Assembly (NCBI GenBank): GCA_030674185.1
Contig: CM060308.1
Span: 31,563,504-31,627,503, forward strand
Direction of reading: 5' to 3'
DNA length: 64,000 nt
From: Monoplex corrugatus
Taxonomy: Eukaryota > Mollusca > Gastropoda > Littorinimorpha > Ranellidae
Both the position numbers and the translations under genes were made by a program. Below, one piece after another: positions 54,361 through 64,000 of the stretch (within the stretch, counting starts at the first letter, position 1; every line of letters starts with the position of its first letter). Below the pieces are notes generated by a model. The model worked only from the letters and a program-made list of their open reading frames with translations. It did no database searches and had not been told where the DNA came from.

Positions 54361-54574
54361 CGTATCCGGTTTCAGGCTCGTTGGTCAGAGCTGTAACCAG
54401 CCACGTGCGTTGTTCTTCTATTATGTTGTGTACGGATGTTGTAGAGAGTGTGTGCATGATGTTAAAGGGTAAAGATAATGATTGTGTATTATATGTGTAC
54501 TTCATTTATTTTTGTGTATACAGAATTGTAAGCGTCTAGAGCACTGTCACGAGCACTATACATATACATTATTG

Positions 54575-54930
54575 TTACTATTATGATGATTACTACTACT
54601 ACTACTAGTTATACTACTACTAATGATGATGATAGTAATAATAATAATCATAATGATGATGATGATGATGATAATAATAATGATGATGATGATAATAATA
54701 ACAATAATAAACGATGATAATAATAAACGATAATAATAATAATAATAATAATAACTATAATATAATGATAATGACGATGATGATGATGATGATAATAATA
54801 GTAGTAGTATAAGTAGAAGTAACAATAATAATAATAATAAATCATTTTCGTTGCTATTCTTCTTTTTATTATTATTATCATCATGATCGTGATCATCATC
54901 ATGATCATGATCATCATCTAGATCACGGTG
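54575..54930. repeat. Triplet-rich simple sequence (ACT, GAT, AAT)
   Basis: Runs of ACT, GAT/GATA and AAT. It follows a CR1/L2-like LINE tail ('gtaagcgtctagagcac' at 54528). Confidence 0.9.
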
Positions 54931-54965
54931 ATCTTGAAAGTACAAAATCTGTATTTTGTGTACTG

Positions 54966-55060
54966 GATAAAAGTCTTGTAAAAAAAAAAAAGTTCTCTAC
55001 AGTCGCATTACTAGACACAGTCTGGGTACGTGCAACCTTGAACATTGATCCCATCCTTCG
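54966..55060 (+). repeat. 93-bp direct repeat, copy 2
   Basis: See 54268..54360; the two differ by one A in the A run and one base near the right end. Confidence 0.9.
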
Positions 55061-55100
55061 TCCTTATTACTATTATCATCACGATCGTGATCATCATCAT

Positions 55101-55455
55101 CATATGTTCCCTCACGTACCCTCCGCTCTGCCTCCGATCCTCTGACTTTTCGCTTTCCACGCACTAAGCTCAATACCTATGGTCCACGAGTCTTCTCTGT
55201 TTCTGGTCCGCTCTCCTGGAACAAACTTCCTCTCTCTGTCCGTCAGCAACCTACTTTTGTCTCCTTCAAGTCCGCTCTCAAAACTCATCTTTTCTCCTCT
55301 GCATAAAATCCTGACCTCACTCAATCCCATCTGCAGCCTGTCTCCGCTCGGAGGGGAATCACATTGTAATATATAATTGTATATAATATGCTCTCTATAA
55401 TTTTCCATTGCTTTTATTCTTTCTCCCCATTTTAGCCGTGTGCGTGTGCGTGCGT

Positions 55456-55550
<95 letters not shown>

Positions 55551-55636
55551 CGTGTGTGTCTGTTTTAGCACTTAGATTTGATTTTATCAAGATTTTGCGC
55601 TGTACAAAATAAAGTATTGTATTGTATTGTATTGTA
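55101..55636 (+). mobile_element. CR1/L2-like LINE 3' fragment
   Basis: Starts inside the RT end ([10 protein letters not shown] frame) and reads [18 protein letters not shown] and [11 protein letters not shown]; 3' UTR with (GT)n at 55468..55545 and a (TATTG)n tail at 55613..55635. Close to 16450..16975. Confidence 0.88.
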
Positions 55637-55751
55637 GTTTTTATAATTATAGAAAGGAAGATCGTCACAGTGGCTTGACCACATTGTCCCGAACTGGGCT
55701 AATAAAGCCAGTGAGGATGATGTTATGGTTCTCATGTCAAAGGTAAACACT

Positions 55752-56052
55752 GGAGTTTGTTTTGAGTTTGTTTTGAGTTTGTTTGGGTTTGTTTTGAGTT
55801 TGTTTTGAGTTTGTTTGGTTTGTTTTGAGTTTGTTTTGGGTTTGTTTTGAGTTTGTTTTGAGTTTGTTTTGGGTTTGTTTTGGGTTTGTTTTGAGTTTGT
55901 TTTGGGTCTGTTTTGGGTTTGTTTTGAGTTTGTTTTGAGTTTGTTTTGAGTTTGTTTTGGTTGTTTTGCGTATGTTTTGGTTGTTTTGGGTTTGTTTTGC
56001 GTATGTTTTGAGTTTGTTTTGGGTTTGTTTTGCGTATGTTTTGAGTTTGTTC
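55752..56052. repeat. Array of 11-bp GTTTGTTTTGA-type units
   Basis: About 27 units with variants GAG/GGG/GCG. The - strand is open with Gln/Asn/Lys/Thr-rich repeats, an effect of the unit. Confidence 0.95.
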
Positions 56053-56165
56053 AAGAAGGATGATGAACACACTCGGAAAATTCCATATGCGCTCCACCAA
56101 AATCTGCCAGTAATTATCTGGCAGATTCTCCGAGATGCGAAAAACCCTATGCGCTGGCAAGGTCT
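56040..56165 (+). repeat. ~270-bp interspersed repeat (family E), 5' half
   Basis: 'gtttgttcaagaagga', 'ctccaccaaaatctgcc' and 'gcgctggcaagg'. The 11-bp array sits at its left end. Confidence 0.75.
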
Positions 56166-56369
56166 TGAAAGGAGAGCAGTTACAACTGCTTCAACTTCTG
56201 TTCTTGAATTAAGGCAGAATCATTTAATTGTGATTTTTCATTAATTAAGTAGGAGTAGTGGTCTGAATGTGGTAAAGATCTGTGAATAAAAAGAAGAAAA
56301 TAGTGTGTTATGATATTCAACCCACTTCGATTTGTTTGAATAGATACTTGACCTCGTCCATGGGGGAAG

Positions 56370-56895
56370 GTTTCTTTCTTTTTCTTTTATTGTTGTTTAA
56401 AGCCCAGCCGACTGCGCAGGGCCATATCACGGCTATAACCGCCTCAAAACACACAAAACTTCAACAGGAAAAAAAAAAAAAGAAGAAAATTAAGTACACA
56501 TATCAATGCATTCGCGCACATAATCTAAGGACTTGCCCCCGGCCTAGGACCATTCCGTCCGATTTATCGCACAGGGGAGATTTAAAAAACACACCTGAAT
56601 ACAAATATAAGCATACCTAAGGACACCAAAACATATATAAAAACAGGCATAAATTACCTTAAATTGCTTCCAGCATATCTCATCTCCTTAGAGCCAAAAA
56701 TGCACTTAATACATACACCCAATTATCAATCCAAAGAAAAAGTACGTAAGACTTTATCGAAAAAATACAGGTGAATGGACCATTAAGGCAGAAAATAATA
56801 GAAATGACAGAAAGCAAGGCAACAAGGCAGAAACAAAGAGAGTGACTGAAAAGAGGAAATTTCTAGCACAGAATTTTCAGAAGGTGGGGATACTT
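56370..56895 (-). repeat. ~570-bp interspersed repeat, near-full copy
   Basis: From 'aaagcccagccgactgc' to 'cagaaggtggggatac'. Confidence 0.85.
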
Positions 56896-57044
56896 GGGGG
56901 AAGGTTAAGCTTCACAGAAAAAGATGGGAGCTGCACACAGTCAACTTATCCATAAACACTAGACACTACGAGAAAAAAGTCTTGCGACCTTAGGTTCTGC
57001 TTCTGCCGTTCCATCTTTTCTTGACTAGCAGCTGTTCTGCACTG

Positions 57045-57510
57045 TTCGGGTACCCCACCTTCTGGATATTCTGTGCTAGAAATTTCCTCTTTTCTGTCAC
57101 TCTCTTTGTTTCTGCCTTGTTCCTCTGCTTTCTGTCATTTCTTCCTATCAATTTCTGCCTTGCTGGTCCATTCACCTGTACGATTGTGTTTGATGAAGTC
57201 TTACCTACTTTCTCTTAGGATTGATAATTGGGTACATGAATCAAGTGCATTCTTGGCTCTAGGGAAATGAGATATGCGGAAGCGATTTTAGGTAAAAATT
57301 TAGGCCCGTTTTTATGTATGCTTTTTGTCCTTAGTTATGTTTAAATTTGTATTCAGGTATCGTTTTTTAAATCCCCTGTGTGATAAATTGGACGGAGTGA
57401 TCAACACCAGGGGCATCGCCTTAGAATATGTGAGCGAATGCACTGATATGTGTACTTAATTTTCTTTTCCTTTTCTCCTGTTGAAGTATTGTGTGTGTAT
57501 TGAAATGGTT
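57045..57510 (+). repeat. ~570-bp interspersed repeat, cut by a LINE
   Basis: From 'ccccaccttctgg' to 'gtattgaaatggtt', then the (CAT)n tail of the LINE at 57511 begins. Confidence 0.85.
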
Positions 57511-57895
57511 CATCATCATCATCAAGTGTCCTGCTGCATGGCGTTGGCGATCTTGGCCCTCCATATGTATATATCCCTTGTTGCCGCAAGCACATCTTCC
57601 ACCCTCTCTGTCCTCAGCCACCCTGCAAGTCCGTCCAATATTTTCTCCCTGGGTCTACCTGGTGCTGTCTTTCCCTCCAGCTTTCCTGTTGTGACCACTG
57701 CTCTAATTCCCCTTTCCTCATAAAATGGCCTATAAATGTTGCCTGTCTTTTCCTAATCTTCCTTATGAATGATCTACCTGTGTCTGCCTCCATCAAGACT
57801 GTCTCGTTTGTTTTCTTTGCTGTCCATGGAACTTTTTAACATTCTATTTAGAAACCACATCTCGGCTGCTTCCATCTTGTACTTGTCTATGATGC
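57511..57895 (-). mobile_element. LINE 3' fragment with (CAT)n tail
   Basis: Minus-strand copy of the family of 38386 and 42470; the tail is inserted directly in the ~570-bp repeat. Confidence 0.85.
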
Positions 57896-57983
57896 TGGAA
57901 TTTGATGAATAGAAACTCTTATTCTTGGCACGCCATACTTCTTCTGGACTTGAAGGTCGGATTCTTGGTCTTGCCACGCGATG

Positions 57984-57984
<1 letters not shown>

Positions 57985-58069
<85 letters not shown>

Positions 58070-58245
58070 TCATTATGTGCTCTGCCGCTTGGCGTTAGCG
58101 ATCATGACTCTCCACATGAATCTATCCCCTGTCTCTGCAAGCACAATCCACCCTCTCTGTCTTCAGCCACCCTGCAAGTCCGTTCAATATTTTCTCCCTG
58201 TGTCTACCTGGTGTCCTCTTTCCCTCCAGCTCTCCTGTTGTTGCA
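57985..58245 (-). mobile_element. LINE 3' fragment with long (ATC)n(GTC)n tail
   Basis: Second copy of the same 3' end in the same orientation, with about 28 triplets (ATC then GTC, 57985..58072). Confidence 0.85.
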
Positions 58246-58509
58246 AATCTTGGAAAATATATGCGTGTGGGACAGCCCAATCTACAAATAGCCGATGGGT
58301 CAATGATCATAATCTGTTGTCCCAGACAGCCACAAGTCCTTACCTAGGATTAACTAAGTCTATAACACAAAAAGATTTGGGTAACTTTGCTCACAGACAT
58401 ACACTCTTACCCCGTGTCGATCTGAACATGTCCTCGTCTGATTTATTTTTGTTTTTCATTTAAATGAATAAAAAACAAACAAACAAACAAAAAAAAAACC
58501 CCCCTAATT

Positions 58510-58902
58510 TTTAACGGCGAGTCGTGTCAACTGTCGCAGATGCCAAGTCGACGACCGATCATGATTATTGCAAGCCAGTTGATGCCAACCACCCAGCCCC
58601 CCCACCCAACAGAGCGAGCTGCGCGTGCGATGCTCGCGATTCGTGCTTGCTTTTCCTCCCTGCATCGTCCCTGATGCAAATAGGGAAACTGACGTATCTC
58701 TCTCTACACTTACTACTGAGTCTCTCTCTTTGCTCGCTTGATTCCAGCTGCACGAGAGTTGTTCTTTACTCCGTGTTTGTGTTTGTTGGGTGTGCGGCTT
58801 GGTGTGTCGTCTGCCTATCTCTTTCTACTGCAAGTGCTTGTTTATCGTGTTTACGTACGTGCCTATCTGCAACTGTGTCACTGGAAGAATTTCTGACTTT
58901 TA

Positions 58903-58939
<37 letters not shown>

Positions 58940-58947
58940 GCAAACGG
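58510..58947 (+). promoter_or_regulatory. CpG-rich block ending in a splice donor; possible promoter and first exon
   Basis: CpGs are frequent in 58510..58640 and the block ends 'caaacgg' followed by GTAAGT at 58948. A short upstream-type ORF starts at an ATG near 58538. (CT)n at 58906..58938 precedes the donor. It could be the untranslated first exon of the gene whose coding start may be at 63878. Confidence 0.35.
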
Positions 58948-59694
58948 GTAAGTACTACTAACATTATTTTATAAGCAGTTACTGAGTTTAGCTCGAGTTT
59001 CATTTTCTTTTTTCTTCCTGCTGCTTTCTTATCTGGCTTTTAGTTAAGTTTTTGTTGGTAGTTACCAGGTGGTAGCGCAGTAAAAAGGTGAGGTGCGGCG
59101 TGAAAATTAAGTTACCGGGGGACTTGAAAGAAATTGACAGGTGAAACAGTCTTTGCTTGCTTTCGTAGAAGGAATGTCTCGTTTTTTTCCCTTTCCTTCG
59201 TTTTTTTCCCATTTCCTTCGTTTTTTTCCCCTTTCCTTCGTTTTTTCCCATTTCCTTCGTTTTTTCCCCTTTCCTCTTCAAGCAAGCATTCAGATTTCGG
59301 CTATTAAACAAAGAGGGAAACCTTTTATTTGTACCTGTTTGAAATCGATTCATTCTTTAGCCTATGGTTCCAGTGTTTTTTTTCCTTCTCATTAACCTAC
59401 TTCTTAACCTGTTTTTTTTTTGTGCGTGTGTGTTGTGCCTATATATGTGCGTGTGCTTGCACGTGTGTCTATGATAAGCAGTAAGCGCGCGCCTGCGTAC
59501 ATTTGTTTGAATATAACATTTTCTTTGGCTGCTTAAGAGCGTGAGCGTATGTCAGTTTAAAAAAAAACCCCAACAACTTTAAGTTGAGGCAAATGTATGT
59601 ATGCTCCAGTGGGCAGTAATGACAATCAGATTAAGGCTATGCAATATTACGTTCTCCCCTCTCTCCCTCCCTAAGAAAGGGAAAAAGTCCCAAT
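58948..59694. other. Non-coding; five-copy ~20-bp repeat
   Basis: 'ccttcgttttttccc' units at 59168..59275. Otherwise nothing recognised. Confidence 0.5.
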
Positions 59695-59940
59695 AGCAAT
59701 CCAACAATAGCAACAGCAACAGCAAAAGCAACAATCAAATAATGCCTACCATCAACCCCAAAAAGGTAAACAAAACAAAACCCAATAACAACAGCAACAA
59801 CAACAACCCCCTCCCATAATAACAACAACAACATCATCAGCAGCAGCAGCAACAACAACAACAAAACCGTACACTGACGCACACGCACACACACAGACAT
59901 AAAAACAAACAAACAAACAAAAAAACCCCGACTTAACACA
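59695..59940. repeat. (AAC)n/(AGC)n simple sequence
   Basis: CAA, CAG and AAC triplets, (CA)n and (AAAC)n at 59905. Confidence 0.9.
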
Positions 59941-60219
59941 CCTGAACAACAATGTTATGTTCTGCTCCACTCGACTGAAAAACCAGGTGGTTTAAAAATA
60001 ACTGAACAGGAATCACTTTCAAGGTCAAGAAGGTGGGGTGGAGGAGAGGGGTGGAGAAGATGGGTCGGGGGCAGGAAGAAGAAGAAGACAACAGAAGAGG
60101 AAGGAACACCATTCGTACAAGGGGGAAAAAAGAGATAAATAATATAAAAAGAGATTGAGATTCAGATGTACATGATTTATTTACTAAGACCTCAGCCCCT
60201 GAGAAGGGGTAGAATGAAC

Positions 60220-60239
60220 TTGAAAGAGAGAGAGAGGGA

Positions 60240-60300
<61 letters not shown>

Positions 60301-60309
60301 GGAAGAGAG

Positions 60310-60348
<39 letters not shown>

Positions 60349-60377
60349 GGAGATAAAGCCAGAGCAGAAAGAAAGAA

Positions 60378-60431
<54 letters not shown>

Positions 60432-60440
60432 AGAGAGATT
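60220..60440. repeat. (GA)n tract
   Basis: Long GA run with few breaks; Arg/Glu frames are artefacts. Confidence 0.95.
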
Positions 60441-60639
60441 TACAGTACCGTGACAGTCACACGTGTATAAGCAGCAGGTATGTATTACCTGCCACTACTG
60501 TTACCTATGGCCGGTCAGAAACGAGAGTTGTGGGCTGTCTTGGGTCACCTGCGGCAGACATTCGACCTATTCGAGCAGACGTCCGTTGTAATGAAGTTGT
60601 TCACTTGGTTGCTTATGTGTAAATTCTTTTTCTTCTTCT

Positions 60640-60780
60640 TCAATTCCGTGAAAAGTCATTTGGGCGCCGCACTAAAGGACTGTTCACCAGATTTCTCCAG
60701 TTCTGTCGGCTGTGTGCCGAAGCCTGGGCCTCTGCGACGTTTTATCTATGTTGTCACGTGTAGATTAGTAACATCAGTCA
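60640..60780 (+). repeat. Interspersed repeat (uninterrupted copy)
   Basis: 'aattccgtgaaaagtcatt' and 'gactgttcaccagattt', 'gaagcctgggcctctgc'; matches 43905..44260 on the other strand without the MITE. Confidence 0.75.
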
Positions 60781-60811
60781 CTTATTTTCTAGTAAGATAA
60801 CAACAGCACAC

Positions 60812-60888
<77 letters not shown>
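60812..60888. repeat. (GA)n tract
   Basis: Pure GA run. Confidence 0.95.
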
Positions 60889-60889
<1 letters not shown>

Positions 60890-60954
60890 AACAGTGACAA
60901 CGACAACTATTAATTCATTTTCTAACGGTCGAAATGATTTCTCTTTCTCCTGTC

Positions 60955-61225
60955 CACTCATAAGGAAGATTAGGAAAAGACAAGCAACATTTATAGGCCA
61001 TTTTATGAGGAAGGGGGATTTGGAGCACCTGGTCACAACGGGAAAGCTGGAGGGAAAGAGAGCACCAGGTAGACCCAGGGAGAAAATGCTGGACGGACTT
61101 GCAGAGTGGCTGGGGATGAGGAGGGTGGGGGAGATGCTGGGGGCAACGAGAGATAGAGATGGTTGGAAGTCCATGGTCGCCAACGCCATGCGGCAGGGCA
61201 CCTCATGATGATGATGACGAAATGA
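60955..61225 (+). mobile_element. LINE 3' fragment with (GAT)n tail
   Basis: RKIRKRQATFIGHFMRKGD, GKLEGKRAPGRPREK and VANAMRQGT, then 'gatgatgatgacg'. Confidence 0.85.
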
Positions 61226-61403
61226 TTAGCTAGAAGTCTTTTTTTTTTTCAAACTTGCCATTGCCTATTGTCTTGTTTGCCTACTACTGAAAAATACTGA
61301 AAAAGGGACCCTCAATAAATCAGTAATATATTATAAGACAACATCAACACTGAAACACATGGAAATCGAAGACTAATACCATTTCTTGTCGTTTGAGAAA
61401 GAT

Positions 61404-61464
61404 AGTACCAAAAACTTAGGAAAAAAAAATGTGTGTGTATGTGTGTATGTGTGAGGGAGGGAGA

Positions 61465-61529
<65 letters not shown>

Positions 61530-61570
61530 AGAACCAAAAACTTAGGAAAAATTTGTGTGATGAGGGAGAG

Positions 61571-61613
<43 letters not shown>

Positions 61614-61723
61614 TGGAGAGAGAGAGGAGAGAGAGAGAGAGGAGAGAGGAGAGAGAGGAGAGAGAGATTTTTAGAACCAAAAACTTAGGAAAAAAATGTG
61701 TGTGAGGGAGGGAGGTGAGAGAG

Positions 61724-61762
<39 letters not shown>

Positions 61763-61875
61763 AGAAGAAGAAGAAGAGAAAGAAGAAGAAGAAGAAGAAG
61801 AAGAAGAAGAAGAATGACGAAGGAAGAAGAACAAGAAGGGAAAAAAAGAAGAAGAAGAAGAAGAAGAAGAATCGT
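61404..61875. repeat. Triplicated segment with (GA)n, then (GAA)n
   Basis: 'accaaaaacttaggaaaa' occurs at 61407, 61532 and 61676, each followed by a GT-rich step and a GA tract; the last passes into GAA triplets to 61871. Confidence 0.9.
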
Positions 61876-62153
61876 TATGAATAATGGTTACCTTTGCTAT
61901 TGAAAGCCTCCCCAGCGCGGATGGTTTATGTGAGCCAGCTAAGCTAATGGCATTTCCTATGATTGTGGATTAAATCACAAGAAATTACTGTGTCGGGATC
62001 ACCCGAAAGCCCTCTCTATCTCTCTCATGAAAATGGAAGCTGAAACTGATACGATAGTGTCCAAGATCGGAGCAGGAGAAAAAACATCGAGGAAATTTGG
62101 TACGACTATACTCATCATAGCGAAATTTGTCAAGGTCAGAGTAAATGGATTAA

Positions 62154-62340
62154 CCCTTTGACTATCGCACACTGTCCACCAAAATCCTGCATTATCAACC
62201 GTACCAGTGAAACAAAAACTTAACCCTTTGACTACTTCACACACTATCCACAAGCTTTCTGCAGGAAGCTGATGGACAGGGTGAGGAAGCCAAAGGGTTA
62301 AGTTTTTGCAGTTGGTGGATAGGGTGCAGGAGTCAAAGGG
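62154..62340. mobile_element. piggyBac-like MITE
   Basis: TTAA at 62150..62153 and 62341..62344; ends CCCTTTGACTATCG and AGGAGTCAAAGGG; inner hairpin 'ctttctgcaggaagctg'. Confidence 0.85.
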
Positions 62341-62655
62341 TTAATACATGCATGTACGCTTTTACAGTCTCAATGCAGGGAAGATAGAACTGGCTTTAGC
62401 TTTCTATTCTGACCGTTGCGAGAGAAAACAACCTTGCTTTCCCTCTCTTGGGCTGTAAAAAACACGGACCTTTTAGAGGTCTTGGAAGAAAACGTAGGCT
62501 TTCATGCGCTTAACTCTACTTGGCAATCTGCCTGGCTGTCATTTTCTTTTTATTAGGTAAGAATAAGTGAATGGTGCGGCATACAGCCAAGAACTAAACA
62601 GTAGCCGTGGAAACGTGAAGTTGTACCTAGCTCGCTGTCTTTTTACTACAGTTTT

Positions 62656-62840
62656 GGAACCAGAAGAACAAGTAAACCGAAAAGAACGCGTATTCAATAC
62701 AACAAGACAAGACAAGCGCAAATTTTCGGCCAACCGGCCTTTGTCAAGCGCGAATGCACGATCACAAACAGACACCAAACAACGGATGATAACAAAAAGA
62801 CTAAAACTTACTTCCCTGCCGCCTCGTCCAGTGGATAAAA
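62656..62840. mobile_element. Foldback MITE, one inverted end missing
   Basis: 'ggaaccagaagaacaag', 'gcgtattcaatacaacaag', 'aattttcggccaaccggcc' and 'cttccctgccgcctcg' match 52112..52356 and the core at 14516..14655. The right inverted end is absent. Confidence 0.75.
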
Positions 62841-62867
62841 AGGGACCAAATGGAATGCCCAGTTTTG

Positions 62868-63115
62868 GAGTTTGCTGACAAGGGATTCATCACACTTGGA
62901 CAATTTATGTTCGCTCCACCCAAATCTGCCAGCATTTATCTGGAAGACTACATGCGCCAGCGCAAAATGCTATGTGCTGCTAAGGTCTTGGCGTGGGGTG
63001 TTGGGGAGAAGGGGTGTTTGAAACACTAAGCTGAAATCACCAGCATGATGATGGGAACATTAAGATAGGCAGCGCCAACCGGCCTGTTTTGAATGTTGCG
63101 AAATGGAACCGAGAT
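62868..63115 (+). repeat. ~270-bp interspersed repeat (family E)
   Basis: 'gacaagggattcatcacac' to 'gaatgttgcgaaatgg'. Confidence 0.75.
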
Positions 63116-63186
63116 ATCTCCTTCTTAGCTGCTGCTTTGGCATTGTAGAAGGATGCAGGTTTAGTTATTACGGGATGTTGTTTTGC

Positions 63187-63312
63187 TGGACGGACTTGCA
63201 GAGTGGCTGGGGACGAGGGGGGTGGGAGAGATGCTAGGGACAACGAGAGATAGAGACAGATGGAAGTCCATGATCGCCAACGCCATGCGGCAGGGCACCT
63301 GATGATGATGAT
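63187..63312 (+). mobile_element. LINE 3' end fragment with (GAT)n tail
   Basis: The last 110 bases of the family of 38386, ending 'gggcacctgatgatgatg'. Confidence 0.85.
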
Positions 63313-63850
63313 GTTTTGCTATTAACAAGAAACACCACGAGAGTGCGGATGGGGCTCGGAGCACCAACGCCTCGCCACTCTCCAGAAAATCACTTCCCAA
63401 GCTCCCGACTCCACTCGATAGTCAGTCTATCAAATAAGTAGTGCTATCCATGCGATTGCATGACCCATTCGAAATTAAGGGGGGCTATCCATGCTTTGCA
63501 CAACCCATTCGGACCCAGCCATCAGTTACCTTGTCTACAAACCGAATGGCAAAGTGGGGAGACGACAAACCCCGGGACATAGCCACACAACGCGCACCAA
63601 TCAGGTCCAGCCCAACCTCTGGACCAAGAGAGCATCTAAGACTCTTCTCCCGCCCTACTCTGGTCTTCATCTCTCTTTCGGGCAACCTGCCCTGCCACTA
63701 GCTTGCATAGCTGCCAGCTCCCTTCCCTGCAAAGTGTTTTGTCACTATAGCGGCTTTTTTCCCCTTCATTACCCAGTCTTCTGCACTGCTTCTGTGTCAC
63801 TACCTCCACACTGCTCCTTTCGGCTCTAGGACACAGCTCCGAACCCACAG

Positions 63851-64000
63851 AAAGTATGGTCATCATGATAGCAAGACATGGAGGGCGACAGAATCAGGGA
63901 CAGTTTGTCACAATGCTCTGACGATGGAAATGTGGATGACATTAATGATGCTTATGAAGTTTCATGCCGGATTGAGACAGTGCGACAGGGCTGTAGTCAG
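63851..64000 (+). CDS. Possible first coding exon, open to the window end
   Basis: A pyrimidine-rich stretch and 'acccacag' end at 63850. From the ATG at 63878 the frame is open for 41 codons to the last base: MEGDRIRDSLSQ, then an acidic part with DDGNVDDINDAYEVSC. I do not recognise the protein. The sequence 63440..63850 is CG-richer than most of the window, with no repeat recognised. Could also be chance. Confidence 0.35.

Noticed and set aside
55732..56160. Gln/Asn/Lys-rich ORF resembling a prion-like protein
   Set aside because: It is the 11-bp GTTTGTTTTGA array read backward.
60166..60622. Arg/Glu-rich ORFs
   Set aside because: GA microsatellite.

Overview
The window is eukaryotic, repeat-rich nuclear DNA, most likely from an invertebrate and probably a mollusc (inference). 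The genes are split by GT-AG introns, there are many microsatellites, and remnants of many retrotransposon families are present. I see no prokaryotic feature, CRISPR array, complete tRNA gene or rRNA gene.

Host genes. The centre holds one well-supported gene on the + strand, a LARK/RBM4-type RNA-binding protein. Nine coding exons between 17717 and 36946 join in phase to 308 codons: a start codon in a CpG-rich first exon, one RRM, one CCHC zinc knuckle (C91, C94, H99, C104), a DPYY-rich region, and an Ala/Ser/Thr/Pro-rich tail. A related RRM exon with the same length (42 codons) and phase lies on the - strand at 3507..3632, so the left part holds the start of a divergently transcribed paralogue that runs leftward out of what I can trace. 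A possible alternative last exon is at 40280..40366. At the right end a CpG-rich block (58510..58947, ending in a strong splice donor) and an ORF open to the window edge (63878..64000) may be the start of another + strand gene.

Duplicated promoter. The first exon, its CpG-rich surroundings and about 1.2 kb of intron 1 (17600..18905) are duplicated in the same orientation inside intron 1 (26785..27905). The copy has lost almost every CpG, mainly to TG or CA, and its splice donor has changed. A 5S rRNA-derived sequence sits at the left edge of the copy.

Mobile elements. These include: an endonuclease (RLE-type) non-LTR element with one long ORF (5103..7384) followed by a tRNA-derived SINE, both inside a GATAGG-rich microsatellite; a 5'-truncated Ty3/Gypsy element (8722..11216 and beyond); a nearly full-length but decayed LINE on the - strand (12787..15545), with short 3' fragments of the same family spread over the right half; CR1/L2-like, L1-like and Jockey-like LINE fragments; five copies of a TTAA-flanked, piggyBac-like MITE; a foldback MITE; a roughly 570-bp interspersed family with nine copies; and a roughly 270-bp family with seven copies.

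Satellites. A 2-kb array of 29-bp units (45743..47734), a 72-bp array (53386..54165) and an 11-bp array (55752..56052) create long spurious open frames. From 37 kb to the right end, apart from the possible exons named above, the sequence is mostly stacked repeats.
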